Positions 30,229 to 40,144 of a DNA stretch of 64,000 nucleotides are shown one piece after another. The stretch is from Verrucomicrobiota bacterium (GTDB lineage Bacteria > Verrucomicrobiota > Verrucomicrobiia > Limisphaerales > JADJPG01), in assembly GCA_016713365.1 (NCBI GenBank), contig JADJPG010000029.1:1-64000 (forward strand), written 5' to 3'. The notes beneath the pieces are model-generated. The model was not told the origin of the DNA. It worked only from the letters and a program-made list of their open reading frames with translations, and ran no database searches. The translations under genes were made by a program, and so were the position numbers. How positions within the stretch are numbered: the stretch's first letter is position 1; each line of letters begins with the position of its first letter.

Positions 30229-32196
30229 ATGTCAGAGCAATCGAAAGCAACGACGACGGCGAACGCATGCGCGGCCTGCGGCAGAAGCCTGCCAACGAAC
30301 GCGCCGGGCGGACTTTGCCCTGCCTGTCTGCTGGAACGTGGTGTCGCGCTCGCGACCCGCGCCAGTGCAAGACCGGGCGACTTCGTTCCGCCGGCCCCGG
30401 AGGAACTCGCGGTCCTGTTCCCAGAGTTTGAGATCGTGTCGTTGCTCGGCCGCGGCGGAATAAGCGCGGTTTACAAAGCGGTGCAGCCAGACCTCGACCG
30501 CACGGTGGCGATCAAGTTGTTGCCGCCGGAAACGGCGCGCGACGCGGAGTTCATGGAACGCTTCCGCCGCGAAGCCGCCACGCTCGCGAGGCTTGATCAT
30601 CCCGGCATCGTCCGACTCTACGACTTCGGACAACGCGACGACTTCGCCTACTTCGTCATGGAATTCGTGGACGGAGTCGATCTAGCGCAGCAGCTGGCAG
30701 CGGGACCGATGTCGCCTCCGGACGCATTCGAAATCGTGGGCCAGCTCTGCGACGCACTCCAACACTCGCACGAGCGCGGCGTGATCCATCGCGACCTCAA
30801 GCCAGCCAACATCCTAATCGCGCGCGACGGTCGCGTGAAACTCGCGGACTTTGGACTGGCCCGCCTCACGCAGCCGGACGCGGGCGAAATGGGGTTGACG
30901 CGCACAGGTGCGCGGCTCGGCACGCCGCGATACATGGCGCCTGAACAACTGAACGGCGTGACGGCGGATCATCGCGTGGACGTGTATGCGCTCGGCGTGG
31001 TGCTCTACGAAATGCTGACGGCGCAACTGCCCGTCGGCCATTTCGATCCGCCGTCCGAAAAGATTCCCGCGCTCACGCCGCGTCTGGACGAGGTGGTGTT
31101 GCGGGCGCTGAACGCCGAGCCAGAACGGCGATTCGCGTCGATGATCGAGGTGAAAGAGCGCCTGCGCGACGCCGTAGCGCGTCCCGGCCTGACGCGTCCA
31201 GAACGGCGGCAGCAACTGGCCCGGCGTTTGTTCGCCGCCTCGCTGCTCGCGGCAATCATCGGCGCGGGCGCGGTGTGGCTCTGGTCATCGCGCGATGCGT
31301 CTCATGGACAGGCGACTCAACCGACCGGTCCGATTACCGAACGCGCGACGCTTCCCTCCGGCCGGCTCATCGTGTTTGGCGGGGCTACGTGTCCGGTCGC
31401 GAACGAACGGGTCTCCGCTGTCGCGTTGGGCGGCGGGCTGAACGAGTTCGGCCTCGCGCTGCTTCCGGACGGCACGGTGCGCGCGTGGGGAGACAATCGG
31501 TTCGGACAGACGAATGTTCCGGCGGGACTCCGCGAGGTCATCGCCATCGCCGCAGGCCAGGGCGCGAAGAGCGCACACGCGCTGGCGTTGCGGGCGGACG
31601 GCACCGTCGCCGGTTGGGGCGACAATACCTTCGGCCAGGGGGTTCCGCCGATGGGCTTGACGAATGTCGCGGCGATTGTGGCGGGCGAATTGCACAGCCT
31701 CGCATTGACGCGCGAAGGCCGGGTGGTGGCATGGGGCAACGGGACCAGTCCGGCGCTTGCGGTCCCAAAGAATCTTCCACCAGCGAAAGCGATTGCGACC
31801 GGAGCTGACTTCAGCCTGGCACTCTCAATGGATGGACGCGTAACCGCGTGGGGCGTGAATGAGAGGGGCCAGTGCGACGTGCCGCCGTCGGCGCAATCCG
31901 TCGTGCAATTTGCGGCCGGTTCGCATCACGCGCTCGCGTTGCTGGCCGACGGCAAGGTGATCGCCTGGGGCGGGAATTCGTCGCAACAATGCGATGTGCC
32001 CGCAACCTTGCCGCCCGCGACCGCCGTGTTTGCTGGCGGGGACGGAAGCGCGGCTTTGGATGCCTCCGGAGCATTGCGTGTGTGGGGTAAAGTTCCGATG
32101 CCAGCCGCGGAGTTCAAAGGCCGTGTTGCCCAAGTCGTGGCGGGATCGCAGACGTGGCTGATGATCGAGAAACCCGCAGCGACCGCCGTCCACTAA
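30229..32196 (+). CDS. Ser/Thr protein kinase with zinc ribbon and RCC1-repeat sensor
   Basis: Order: an N-terminal zinc ribbon (C14, C17, C30, C33), a Hanks-type kinase (about 70-320) with G-R-G-G-I-S-A-V-Y, K96 in V-A-I-K, H-R-D-L-K-P-A-N (D189) and D-F-G (207-209), one membrane helix (about 335-353), then an exported RCC1-like propeller (about 375-650) with repeats of the type A-L-A-L-x-x-D-G-x-V-x-A-W-G-x-N. The kinase motifs are complete, so it should be active in the cytoplasm with the propeller outside. It lies directly after the ECF sigma gene. The tail-to-tail membrane TPR gene may belong to the same pathway. It probably senses an extracellular ligand and signals to the sigma factor. 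Confidence 0.9.
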   Translation: MSEQSKATTTANACAACGRSLPTNAPGGLCPACLLERGVALATRASARPGDFVPPAPEELAVLFPEFEIVSLLGRGGISAVYKAVQPDLDRTVAIKLLPPETARDAEFMERFRREAATLARLDHPGIVRLYDFGQRDDFAYFVMEFVDGVDLAQQLAAGPMSPPDAFEIVGQLCDALQHSHERGVIHRDLKPANILIARDGRVKLADFGLARLTQPDAGEMGLTRTGARLGTPRYMAPEQLNGVTADHRVDVYALGVVLYEMLTAQLPVGHFDPPSEKIPALTPRLDEVVLRALNAEPERRFASMIEVKERLRDAVARPGLTRPERRQQLARRLFAASLLAAIIGAGAVWLWSSRDASHGQATQPTGPITERATLPSGRLIVFGGATCPVANERVSAVALGGGLNEFGLALLPDGTVRAWGDNRFGQTNVPAGLREVIAIAAGQGAKSAHALALRADGTVAGWGDNTFGQGVPPMGLTNVAAIVAGELHSLALTREGRVVAWGNGTSPALAVPKNLPPAKAIATGADFSLALSMDGRVTAWGVNERGQCDVPPSAQSVVQFAAGSHHALALLADGKVIAWGGNSSQQCDVPATLPPATAVFAGGDGSAALDASGALRVWGKVPMPAAEFKGRVAQVVAGSQTWLMIEKPAATAVH

Positions 32197-32202
32197 ACAG
32201 GA

Positions 32203-33639
32203 TCAAGGCATGGACTTGGCTTCGCCTGTCGCTGGGGACTCGCGCAGGCTGGCCAGCAACTTGTTCCAAGCGATGGCCGTGCGGGAACCGGGTTTGCCGC
32301 CGCGCGTCGATTCGGCGAAGGAGATGTTTTCCTGAATGAGTTGCTGCGCGGCCTCGCCCATTCCGGCCTTGGTCAGTCGTTCCCGATATTTTCCGGTGTA
32401 GTCGAGAATCTCGCCGATGGTCGTCTCGTCATCCGGATCGATGAGAATGAGACGATGCAGCGCGGCGAGCGCGGCGCGGGCACTGGCCAAGGCGTTCGTG
32501 GTGCTTCCGGTGTCGAACTGGAGCAACGTCATGCGATGGTGTGAGTGAGCCAGCTTCCGAATCGCACGGGTGCTCTTCGGATCCCAATCGACCAGTCCCT
32601 GCCGCAGCGTGAGAGCTTCGCGCAGATAAGGCTCGGCGCGCGCGTATTCTCTTTTTAGGTGCATGAGCGCGCCGAGATTCTGAAGCGTGGTGGCGAGTTC
32701 CTTTTCCCAGCGCCGGTTCTTCGGCTCGCGCCGGATGAGCGCGCGGTTCGGTTCGACGGCACGGAGGAAGCTGTCCTCGGCGGCGGCGTAATTCTTCTCG
32801 TGCATCGCCACGACGCCCAAGTTGTTGTGCGCCGTCATCAGCATTTGCACCCAAGACAATTCGTCGGGCCGGTGCGAGATCGCGGCGGAGATATGCTGGA
32901 TGGTTTCCGAAAATTCCTTCCGGGCCTTGGGATAGTTTTTCGCCATGCGCTCGATCTCGCCCAGTCCGAGGTGAACCTTCGCCAGGCCATGCGAGCGCCA
33001 GTCGGCGTCCTTGATGGGGCTCTTCGGATCTCCGTAAAGGCGCAACATCTCGGCGTAAGTTTCGCGCGCGGCGTAGGGATCGCCGGATTGATACTGATAC
33101 AAGGCCAGTTCACCCAGGGCGCGTCCGACGCGGATCGTTCGCTCGCCGTCCGGGTCGGCGGCCGCGGCGGCAATCTTCCACAACGCGATCGAACGGCGCG
33201 CGGTGGCGATGGCCGCGGGGTGGTCGCCCTGTTGATATTGAGCATCCGAAAGGGTCAACAGGACGGACGCGTGCTTGGCCTGAGAGTCAGGCGTGACGAG
33301 TTCCGGCGGGAGATGATCAAAGTAGGCGACGGTCCGTTCCGTGGCGGCCAGGAGAAGATCCGACCGGCCGAGTTGGTAGAGTTCGTCCCGGAGATCGTCG
33401 AGAAGGAAGCCGGCGAGTTCCTCCGCTTGATCGCGGGCGCGTTGCCGGCGGTTCGCGGCGTGCCGTGCCTCAGCGGCGGCTTTCTGTGCGTGGAGGGATT
33501 CCTGATGCGCGGTTTCCCGGAGCTTCTTTTGCTCGAAGTATCCGATGGCGAGCAGGGTCGAGAGCACTGCCAGCACGCCGCTGACTCCAGCGGCTGCGAG
33601 GATGAGACGCCACTGACCCGAGCTGCCCGTCGCTGCCAT
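32203..33639 (-). CDS. Membrane-anchored TPR protein
   Basis: One N-terminal membrane helix (about 10-33) is followed by a charged coiled linker (about 37-75) and about eight TPR-like repeats. Clear examples are H-N-N-L-G-V-V-A-M-H-E-K-N-Y-A-A-A-E and T-L-Q-N-L-G-A-L-M-H-L-K-R-E-Y-A-R-A-E. This is the same layout as the C-terminal half of Verrucomicrobial Ser/Thr kinases of the kinase-TM-TPR type, but without a kinase domain. It converges on the kinase gene with only 6 nt between stops. A function as a periplasmic protein-interaction arm of the kinase/sigma system is plausible but unproven. Confidence 0.75.
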   Translation of the reverse strand: MAATGSSGQWRLILAAAGVSGVLAVLSTLLAIGYFEQKKLRETAHQESLHAQKAAAEARHAANRRQRARDQAEELAGFLLDDLRDELYQLGRSDLLLAATERTVAYFDHLPPELVTPDSQAKHASVLLTLSDAQYQQGDHPAAIATARRSIALWKIAAAAADPDGERTIRVGRALGELALYQYQSGDPYAARETYAEMLRLYGDPKSPIKDADWRSHGLAKVHLGLGEIERMAKNYPKARKEFSETIQHISAAISHRPDELSWVQMLMTAHNNLGVVAMHEKNYAAAEDSFLRAVEPNRALIRREPKNRRWEKELATTLQNLGALMHLKREYARAEPYLREALTLRQGLVDWDPKSTRAIRKLAHSHHRMTLLQFDTGSTTNALASARAALAALHRLILIDPDDETTIGEILDYTGKYRERLTKAGMGEAAQQLIQENISFAESTRGGKPGSRTAIAWNKLLASLRESPATGEAKSMP

Positions 33640-33915
33640 GATGGATCGAATAGCACAGGCCGGGCGGCATCTTCAATTCTGAATCCGGGCGGGTGGAGGC
33701 GGAAAGTTCTGCAGATTTCACGGTAACAATTCCCGTTCGTTGCCCGCAGTAGGAGGCAGAATCAGTATGAAACAAGCATTTCAATCCATTGAAGGCCGCC
33801 AGGAATTCGGGCTCGACCGTGCCCGGCGGAATCGGTTGCCCGATAATTCATCCAACTCATCAGCCCGTTTTTGCGACACGGAGGACGCGAAGGAACGGCA
33901 AATCCAGCACTGCTT

Positions 33916-34996
33916 ATGACCACTCCAATTCTTCGTTCAATCCCGGTGCTCGCCGCGCTTGCTTCTCTAGGCGGACTCCCGTTTGCCGTCCATGCACAGG
34001 CCGGCCCCGCACTGCAAATCACCACCATCCAGGCCGCCCCGGGCGCTCCGGCGCAATTCACGTTCAATGATTCCGGGACTGGCGCGACGAATTATCTCGT
34101 CGAGTTCGCGCCGACTCTGGGGGTCAACGGCGTGTGGTCGAACGTCACCAGCGCGGTCGTGCAATCGCTCGGCGGAGGAAACTTTCGCGTGCAGATCCCG
34201 GATCAACAGACGGGCCTCGGCTTCTTCCGCGTGCGCGGCTATGGCGGCTCGGCAGGCGTCATCAGTGCGAGCTTCAATTCGCCCGCACTCCAGGCCACCG
34301 AAGGCGGCGTGGTGTCACCCACCATCACGTTCAGCGCGCCGTATCACGGCATCGTGCGATACACGATCAGCGGCACGGCGGCATCCGGCGACTTCGTGAG
34401 CTTGAGCGGCGAGGTGTTCGTGAATGGCACCAGCGCAACCATTCCGATCACGTTGCTGGATAATCAGACCATGGGTTCGCTCCGCTACCTGACGCTGACG
34501 TTGCAGGCCGGACCGGCGCTGCAATTGGGCGCGGGCAGCGCAACAACCATCACCATCGATGAGAATGACGCCGACTGGCAGGGGACGTTCGTGACCAGCG
34601 GCGCGAGCGTCGCGTTTGTGTTGCCGGATCACGAGGCGAACGGCGCGAGGATGGCGAGCCTGAAGGGGCACGGGGCCGGGCTTGTTCCCGACGACGGAAG
34701 TTCCCGCGGGGCTGCTTTTCACGGCGAGCCAGTTCGCGGCGTCAGTCGGCGATGTGCCGGCGGCGGCCAGCGCCACGTTGTTGAACGAGCCGATGAGCTT
34801 GAGCCTGTTCCTCAGCGCGATGAATGGCATCACCAACCAAATGGTGAGTGCGACGCAGGTGCGGGGCACGGGCAGCCTGATTAGTGCGGTGCCAGGCAAA
34901 CCGTTCCTGACCACGACGAACTTCGGCACGTTCGTGCTGCTCAAACCGCCGGTGCAACCTTCCACCAACCAGGTGGACCTCGTCACCGCGCCGTGA
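33916..34996 (+). pseudogene. Exported Calx-beta domain protein, one frameshift
   Basis: ATG 33916 (MTTPILRSIP) gives a clean signal peptide ending V-H-A; the frame is open upstream to 33871 but that extension is unlikely. An N-terminal beta module (N-Y-L-V-E-F-A-P-T-L...F-F-R-V) resembles the C-terminal module of other exported proteins in the window. A Calx-beta domain follows (about 34270-34570, ending I-D-E-N-D-A-D). The frame shifts around 34668-34680 (GGGGCCGGG) and the correct continuation runs to 34996 (A-S-V-G-D-V-P-A-A). The stop is 17 nt before the next gene, so the two are probably one operon. Confidence 0.6.
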
Positions 34997-35013
34997 ATCA
35001 GAAAGGTCATCCG

Positions 35014-38000
35014 ATGAAACTCTCAATTTTCTCCAAGCACATCACACGGTTTCAGCAATGGTCGCTTCTCCTCGTTCTGGCCGGGACGATGACGGCGTCG
35101 GTCAACGCCGCGCCGCTGCCTGCGCCTTTGTTGAAGGATCAGGCGGTGTTCGGCACCGACCGGCTGACGGGACACGGATTTGGTCATGCCGTCGGACTCG
35201 ACGGCGACATCGCCGTGGTGGGTGTCGAAGGTGGTGATCCCAACGCGTCGGTCCATGTGTTCGAGCGCAGCGGCACGACCTGGCGGCGGCAGGGGCGGCT
35301 GGGTGATTCGCGGGCGTTCGTCTTCGACGGCTTCGGCTATTCCGTCGCCGTGAGCGGGCAAACAATCGCGGTGGGCGACATCGAACAAAATGGATTCACG
35401 GGTGCGGCCTACGCGTTCGTCCGGCAGGACGGCCCGGGCTTGAACGCCTGGAACATCACGGACAACAACGGTTCCGCAACAGGGGCGAGCTACATCGCGT
35501 CCTTGAGCGCCGGGCAGCAAGCGAGCCTCGCGACCAACGCCTGGCGATACAGTGTCAGGACCAGGATGGTGCATGATCTCGAAGGGACCGTTTCCATGTA
35601 TTTCTCCTACGGCAACAACGTTCGCCGTTGGATTTTCTTTCTCACGTTCAATGCGAATGGTGATTTGCTGGCCCAGACCGAAGGGACACCGCAACAGCAG
35701 CATGTCCTGACCTCGAACGGCAACGGAGCGGATGACTACCATCTGCACGAGATCGAGTTTGATCCCGCCACGGGGCTGGCCACTTACCGATTCGATGGCA
35801 CTTCCGTCCGGACGTGGGCCGGCCAGACACTTGCCGGAGCGCAAGGGATCCGGTGGGGCGCCGGCTCATCGGCCGGACGCGGCAGCATGAACGTGCATTC
35901 GGTGCATTTCGAGATGACGGGGACGGGCACGACGCTGGCCCGGTACGATGCGGGAACGCCGGACCATCCGCCGGCCAGCCTGAACCCGCTGAGCCAGGGA
36001 TGGTCCGCCCTGAACGCAGCGGGAACTCAAAACACCACGCAGGAACCACTCGTCCCGGACGCCGGTTCGCTGTGGAAGGAGGAGGCGCGAATCATCGCGA
36101 CCGGGATCGATTCCGGCGACCAGTTCGGCTACAGCATCGATCTTTCCGGCGACACGATGGTGGTGGGCGCGCCTGATCGGAGCGGAGGTGGAGCCGCCTT
36201 TGTTTTCTTCCGCGAAGGATCGAGTTGGAAACAGCAGGCCATGCTCACCGCCACCCCGGCATTTGCCAACGGTCGATTGGGATTCAGCGTCGCCATTGAT
36301 GGCAACACCGTCGTTGTCGGCGCACGCGGCGCCGCCAGTTCCGCCGGCCGCGCCTATGTCTTCACGCGCAGCGGCACCAACTGGTCGCAGCAAACCTCCT
36401 TCACAGCTCCCGTCGCGGACAATATTGCCAACAACCGCTTTGGCCAGTCCGTGGACATCAGTGGGGAACGCATCATCGTCGCAGCGCCGGGCGCCCCGTT
36501 CGGCGGCGGCGTTTACACCGCGGAACGCTCGGGCGGAAGCTGGAGCGCTCTGACGCGGCTGCAGCCCGCCGGAACCGTTTCCGGAGATGGTTTTGGCAGC
36601 GTTGTGTCCATGCATGGCGAGACCGTCGTGGTCGGCGCGGAGAGCGGTCTGGCCAGTCACGTGTTCAACCTGCATGGAGGCGCATGGCACCAGTCCGTTC
36701 GCCGGGTCTATCCAGATGAGTGCGAAGATTCCCTCGGAGGCCTTGCAATCGACGGCGAAACCATCGCCGTGGGCGTGTTGAGTTGCAGCGGTTCAAATGC
36801 GGGCAATCTGTATCTGCAAGCGCCCGACTATTCGGACGCCGTGAACGTGGCGAGCTACGCCAATCAATTGCTTTACCATCCGTCCGGCGCTGCCAACGGC
36901 GCGCAGGCGGGGAATCTGGCGGCCTTTCGCTACAAGCACCTGCTCTACGCCCAGAGCGATGGGATCGTGCGTGCGCGATTTGAATCCATGCCATCGCTCT
37001 ATGGCCCGAACGAGCGCCAGCGCGCCCTCGAAGCCGAGGCGGTGGTGACCCGTGCATTGAGTCTGGATGCCGGCAATGCGCAGTTGGGCAATCTGCTGCT
37101 GGACCTCCATTACGACCGGACGGTCGCCGAGATGATCCTCGCCAAGGATACGTTGACCGCGGCGGATCGCGCGCGCTTCGGCAGTTCGGTCGAAGGCGCC
37201 ATCGCGCCGCCCGCGCCCGCCAGCGGCTTCATCATCGACAACGAGATTCCGCTTCAGCGCCGGCTGGTCTCCACCAACAAGGTCGCGATGCAGGGCTACT
37301 TCGATCTGCTGAAGAAGGAACTGATCGTGGAGCAAACCAGTCCGCCGACAACCCGGTGGGCAGTCCGTGTGCTGGGGTTCAGCAGCGAGTACGATTCGAA
37401 CTTCTGGAGCGCCGCCAAAGCACTCGGCACGCCCGACACCTACCCGGCTTATGGGGATATTACCAACGCCTGGGCCAGCATCACTTCGGACGTTCAGCGC
37501 GAGTTCCTCGAACTCGGCTACGACCAGCCGGAGCCGATCAACGCGGTCTCCATCTACGAAACCTTGGGCCCCGGTGCGGTGGACAAAATCTCCGTCCGCA
37601 ACGCGAATACCGGCCTGTGGCACGAAGCCTGGTCGGGCACCGCTGCCCCGGCGGGCGAAACGTCGCGCATCTTTACCGTCACGTTCCCGATGACGCCATT
37701 CCCCGTCGATGCCATCCGCATCGACATCAATTCTCCGGCGGTGACGGGCTGGAATGAAATCGATGCGGTGAGCGTTTCGAATCCAGGCAGTTCCACCTTC
37801 GTCACGGATGTCGGGTTCGGCCATCGCCTCTTCCAGACGCTTGTGCCCGGACGCGGACTGGCACCCGCCACCTACACCAATGCAGCCGGGCAGGACGTCG
37901 TCGTCACGACGAACTCCCTCGCGCTGACCAACGGCATGCTCTTCACCGGCTACAAGGATCTCGTGCTGTTGTTCGACTTATTGCGCGACCACGGACGTAA

Positions 38001-40086
38001 CACAACGACGCTCGCGCGCCTGCTCGCCAGCCGGCGCAACGCGGGGGATCTGGACGAGGCGAAAACGGTGGTGGGCAATGCGCAACAGTTCCTCTTTCTC
38101 CACGGCGGCCTGCTCAAGAACATGTTCTCCGACCTCCCGCCCGCCGGTGATCCGTCCGGTCTGGCCCAGGCCATCGACGGCTGGGCGCAGACGCTTTACA
38201 GCCTCGCGGAATTGCAGCAGACGCTCGCGATCGACGCCAACCCGCTCGGGTTCGCTCCAGACTTCCTGATGCTCGCGGAGAATTTCTTTGGCGTGGAAAC
38301 GCACTTCGACTCGTTCGACAGCTTCGCCGAACGACTGAGCCTCGACTCCAGCAGCTCACCGCTTCGGCGCGCCGCCACCTCGCTGGCCGACGCGCGAACC
38401 GGTTACGGACAGTTCCGCGGATTCGAGGACCAGATCGCCGCGCAGTTCGACGACTCGACCACGGCCTATGAGTTTCGGCTGTTCGAAATCGTCGGCGCGT
38501 TTCCCGGAGACGACGTCAACTACACTGACGATCCCACAGCCAATCCCGGCAGCGAACTCGACCAGCAATACCGCAGCATCGAGGTCGCCCGGCTGCGCAT
38601 CCTGAAAAACAAGACCGACATCAGCAACCTGAACAAGGAAGTGCAGATTGAACAGCAGCGTGCGGCGGATGTATCCGGGATTATCATCCGCTACGGGAAC
38701 AATCAGGCGAAGCTGACGGAGGAGATCGGCGACATCAATGCCGCCCAGGCCGGCGCCAACCAACTGACCGATTACTTCAATCCTGCCAACCTCGTCAGCG
38801 GCGCGTCCATCTCCATCGCCCTGAACTTCGGCGTGCAGACCATCTCCGAGCTGGAGAAGGCAAAACTCGAAGCGCGCAAGGAACGTCTCGCCGCACTCGA
38901 ACAATCCGAAATCGTCGGCGCCGAAAGCGCGGCTCGCGTGAAAACCCTCCTGCTGCGCATGAACACGCTCGTGCTCGATTCCCAGGAAGCCAGTCTGCTG
39001 CTCAATCAGGAAATCGCCCGCATGACCGCGCTCTACCGGGAGAAGGGCGAACTGGAGAAGCGCCTCGCGGAAGCCAGCACCGAACTCGCCAGCCGTTACT
39101 TCGCCGACCCGCTCCACCGGATCACCTCCCAGGCGACGATGATCGAGGCGAACCTCTCCTTCGACGAGGCGCAGAAGTGGATGTTCTTCATGGCTCGCTC
39201 GCTGGAATACAAAATCAATTCGCCGTTCACGAACAACTTCCTCGGTCGCACGTGGAATTCCCACTCCGTCTTCAAGGCGCGCAATGCGGACGAACTGGTC
39301 GATCTCTACGACGCCATGATTGACTACAACGACACGGCCAGCCGCAACCGCCAGTCCGAGACGAGCTGGTTCTCGATTCGTGAAGATCATCTCGGCTACC
39401 GCACCGGCGTGGATGCCCAGGGCCAGCCCTTGCGCTACCTCGATCCGGACACGGGCGAACTGGTTCCGGCCATCGAGGCCTTCCGCCGCTATCTGCGCCG
39501 CAACATCCGCCAACTGGCCGGAAACAGCGCCGAGATCGTGCTTGAGTTCAGCACGGCGAAGGATCTCTTCGCCACGGCGAACGAGAATTTCTTCCGCGGC
39601 CCGAGCTTCAACCCGGATGGCACCATCCCGGATCCCGGCGCGTACCTCGACAAAATCGACGGGCTTCATCTCCGCCTTCCGGGCAACCACAGCCTCGGCC
39701 ACGCCTCGGTGCCCGGCCGGCTGAGTTACGGCGGCACCAGCTTCATTCGCAACCCGCGCGTGGGCGGCTTCGATCCTGCGCGTCCGGATCGTCTGCGCAA
39801 TGAGCTCACCGCCTACAGCACGCGTTATTGGTTCCGGGATCAGGATCTGGTCTGGCGCTTTGCTGAGGCCTTCAGCAGCCAGGTGACGCTGACGTTGAGC
39901 ACCGGCCCGCGCCAGGAAACCACGGCGGATCAGATCGTGGTCTTCAAGGAACGCAGCGTGGCGGCGACTGGCTGGGTCTTGAGCTTGCGCATCCGCAGCG
40001 GCGGCCAGCAACTCCTGAACATCGATGAGATGACCGACGTGGAACTTCTCTTCCGTCACTCATCAATCAGCCGGCTGCAACAATGA
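35014..40086 (+). CDS. Giant secreted FG-GAP / discoidin-like / coiled-coil protein (1690 aa)
   Basis: I start it at ATG 35014, which has GAAAGG at 35001-35006 upstream and begins a signal peptide ending V-N-A-A; the in-frame GTG at 34993 is less likely. Residues about 40-600 hold FG-GAP-type propeller blades (F-G-x-S-V-x-x-x-G-x-x-x-V-V-G-A, V-F-x-R-S-G-x-x-W), interrupted by an about 180-residue beta domain. Residues about 780-930 resemble a galactose-binding/discoidin fold (W-A-S-I-T...E-F-L-E-L-G-Y, W-N-E-I-D-A-V). Residues about 1180-1400 are a long helical coiled coil with a small hydrophobic break (S-G-A-S-I-S-I-A-L-N-F-G). A Y-K-I-N-S-P-F segment and C-terminal beta domains follow. 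It is the only very large gene on this strand without frameshifts. Function is unknown; it is likely a surface or released adhesin- or toxin-like protein. Confidence 0.75.
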   Translation: MKLSIFSKHITRFQQWSLLLVLAGTMTASVNAAPLPAPLLKDQAVFGTDRLTGHGFGHAVGLDGDIAVVGVEGGDPNASVHVFERSGTTWRRQGRLGDSRAFVFDGFGYSVAVSGQTIAVGDIEQNGFTGAAYAFVRQDGPGLNAWNITDNNGSATGASYIASLSAGQQASLATNAWRYSVRTRMVHDLEGTVSMYFSYGNNVRRWIFFLTFNANGDLLAQTEGTPQQQHVLTSNGNGADDYHLHEIEFDPATGLATYRFDGTSVRTWAGQTLAGAQGIRWGAGSSAGRGSMNVHSVHFEMTGTGTTLARYDAGTPDHPPASLNPLSQGWSALNAAGTQNTTQEPLVPDAGSLWKEEARIIATGIDSGDQFGYSIDLSGDTMVVGAPDRSGGGAAFVFFREGSSWKQQAMLTATPAFANGRLGFSVAIDGNTVVVGARGAASSAGRAYVFTRSGTNWSQQTSFTAPVADNIANNRFGQSVDISGERIIVAAPGAPFGGGVYTAERSGGSWSALTRLQPAGTVSGDGFGSVVSMHGETVVVGAESGLASHVFNLHGGAWHQSVRRVYPDECEDSLGGLAIDGETIAVGVLSCSGSNAGNLYLQAPDYSDAVNVASYANQLLYHPSGAANGAQAGNLAAFRYKHLLYAQSDGIVRARFESMPSLYGPNERQRALEAEAVVTRALSLDAGNAQLGNLLLDLHYDRTVAEMILAKDTLTAADRARFGSSVEGAIAPPAPASGFIIDNEIPLQRRLVSTNKVAMQGYFDLLKKELIVEQTSPPTTRWAVRVLGFSSEYDSNFWSAAKALGTPDTYPAYGDITNAWASITSDVQREFLELGYDQPEPINAVSIYETLGPGAVDKISVRNANTGLWHEAWSGTAAPAGETSRIFTVTFPMTPFPVDAIRIDINSPAVTGWNEIDAVSVSNPGSSTFVTDVGFGHRLFQTLVPGRGLAPATYTNAAGQDVVVTTNSLALTNGMLFTGYKDLVLLFDLLRDHGRNTTTLARLLASRRNAGDLDEAKTVVGNAQQFLFLHGGLLKNMFSDLPPAGDPSGLAQAIDGWAQTLYSLAELQQTLAIDANPLGFAPDFLMLAENFFGVETHFDSFDSFAERLSLDSSSSPLRRAATSLADARTGYGQFRGFEDQIAAQFDDSTTAYEFRLFEIVGAFPGDDVNYTDDPTANPGSELDQQYRSIEVARLRILKNKTDISNLNKEVQIEQQRAADVSGIIIRYGNNQAKLTEEIGDINAAQAGANQLTDYFNPANLVSGASISIALNFGVQTISELEKAKLEARKERLAALEQSEIVGAESAARVKTLLLRMNTLVLDSQEASLLLNQEIARMTALYREKGELEKRLAEASTELASRYFADPLHRITSQATMIEANLSFDEAQKWMFFMARSLEYKINSPFTNNFLGRTWNSHSVFKARNADELVDLYDAMIDYNDTASRNRQSETSWFSIREDHLGYRTGVDAQGQPLRYLDPDTGELVPAIEAFRRYLRRNIRQLAGNSAEIVLEFSTAKDLFATANENFFRGPSFNPDGTIPDPGAYLDKIDGLHLRLPGNHSLGHASVPGRLSYGGTSFIRNPRVGGFDPARPDRLRNELTAYSTRYWFRDQDLVWRFAEAFSSQVTLTLSTGPRQETTADQIVVFKERSVAATGWVLSLRIRSGGQQLLNIDEMTDVELLFRHSSISRLQQ

Positions 40087-40144
40087 GATTCCCGCAAGCA
40101 TCGATCAACGCCCGCACTGCGATGTCGGACAAAATGAACCGGGA

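Noticed and set aside
38356..40059. Open frame of 567 codons on the minus strand
   Set aside because: It lies wholly opposite the 1690-residue protein and mirrors its GC-rich third positions. It has no signal peptide, motif or start context. The same applies to long antisense frames at 52414-53883, 55692-57122, 36793-37824, 25480-26571 and 27357-28553.
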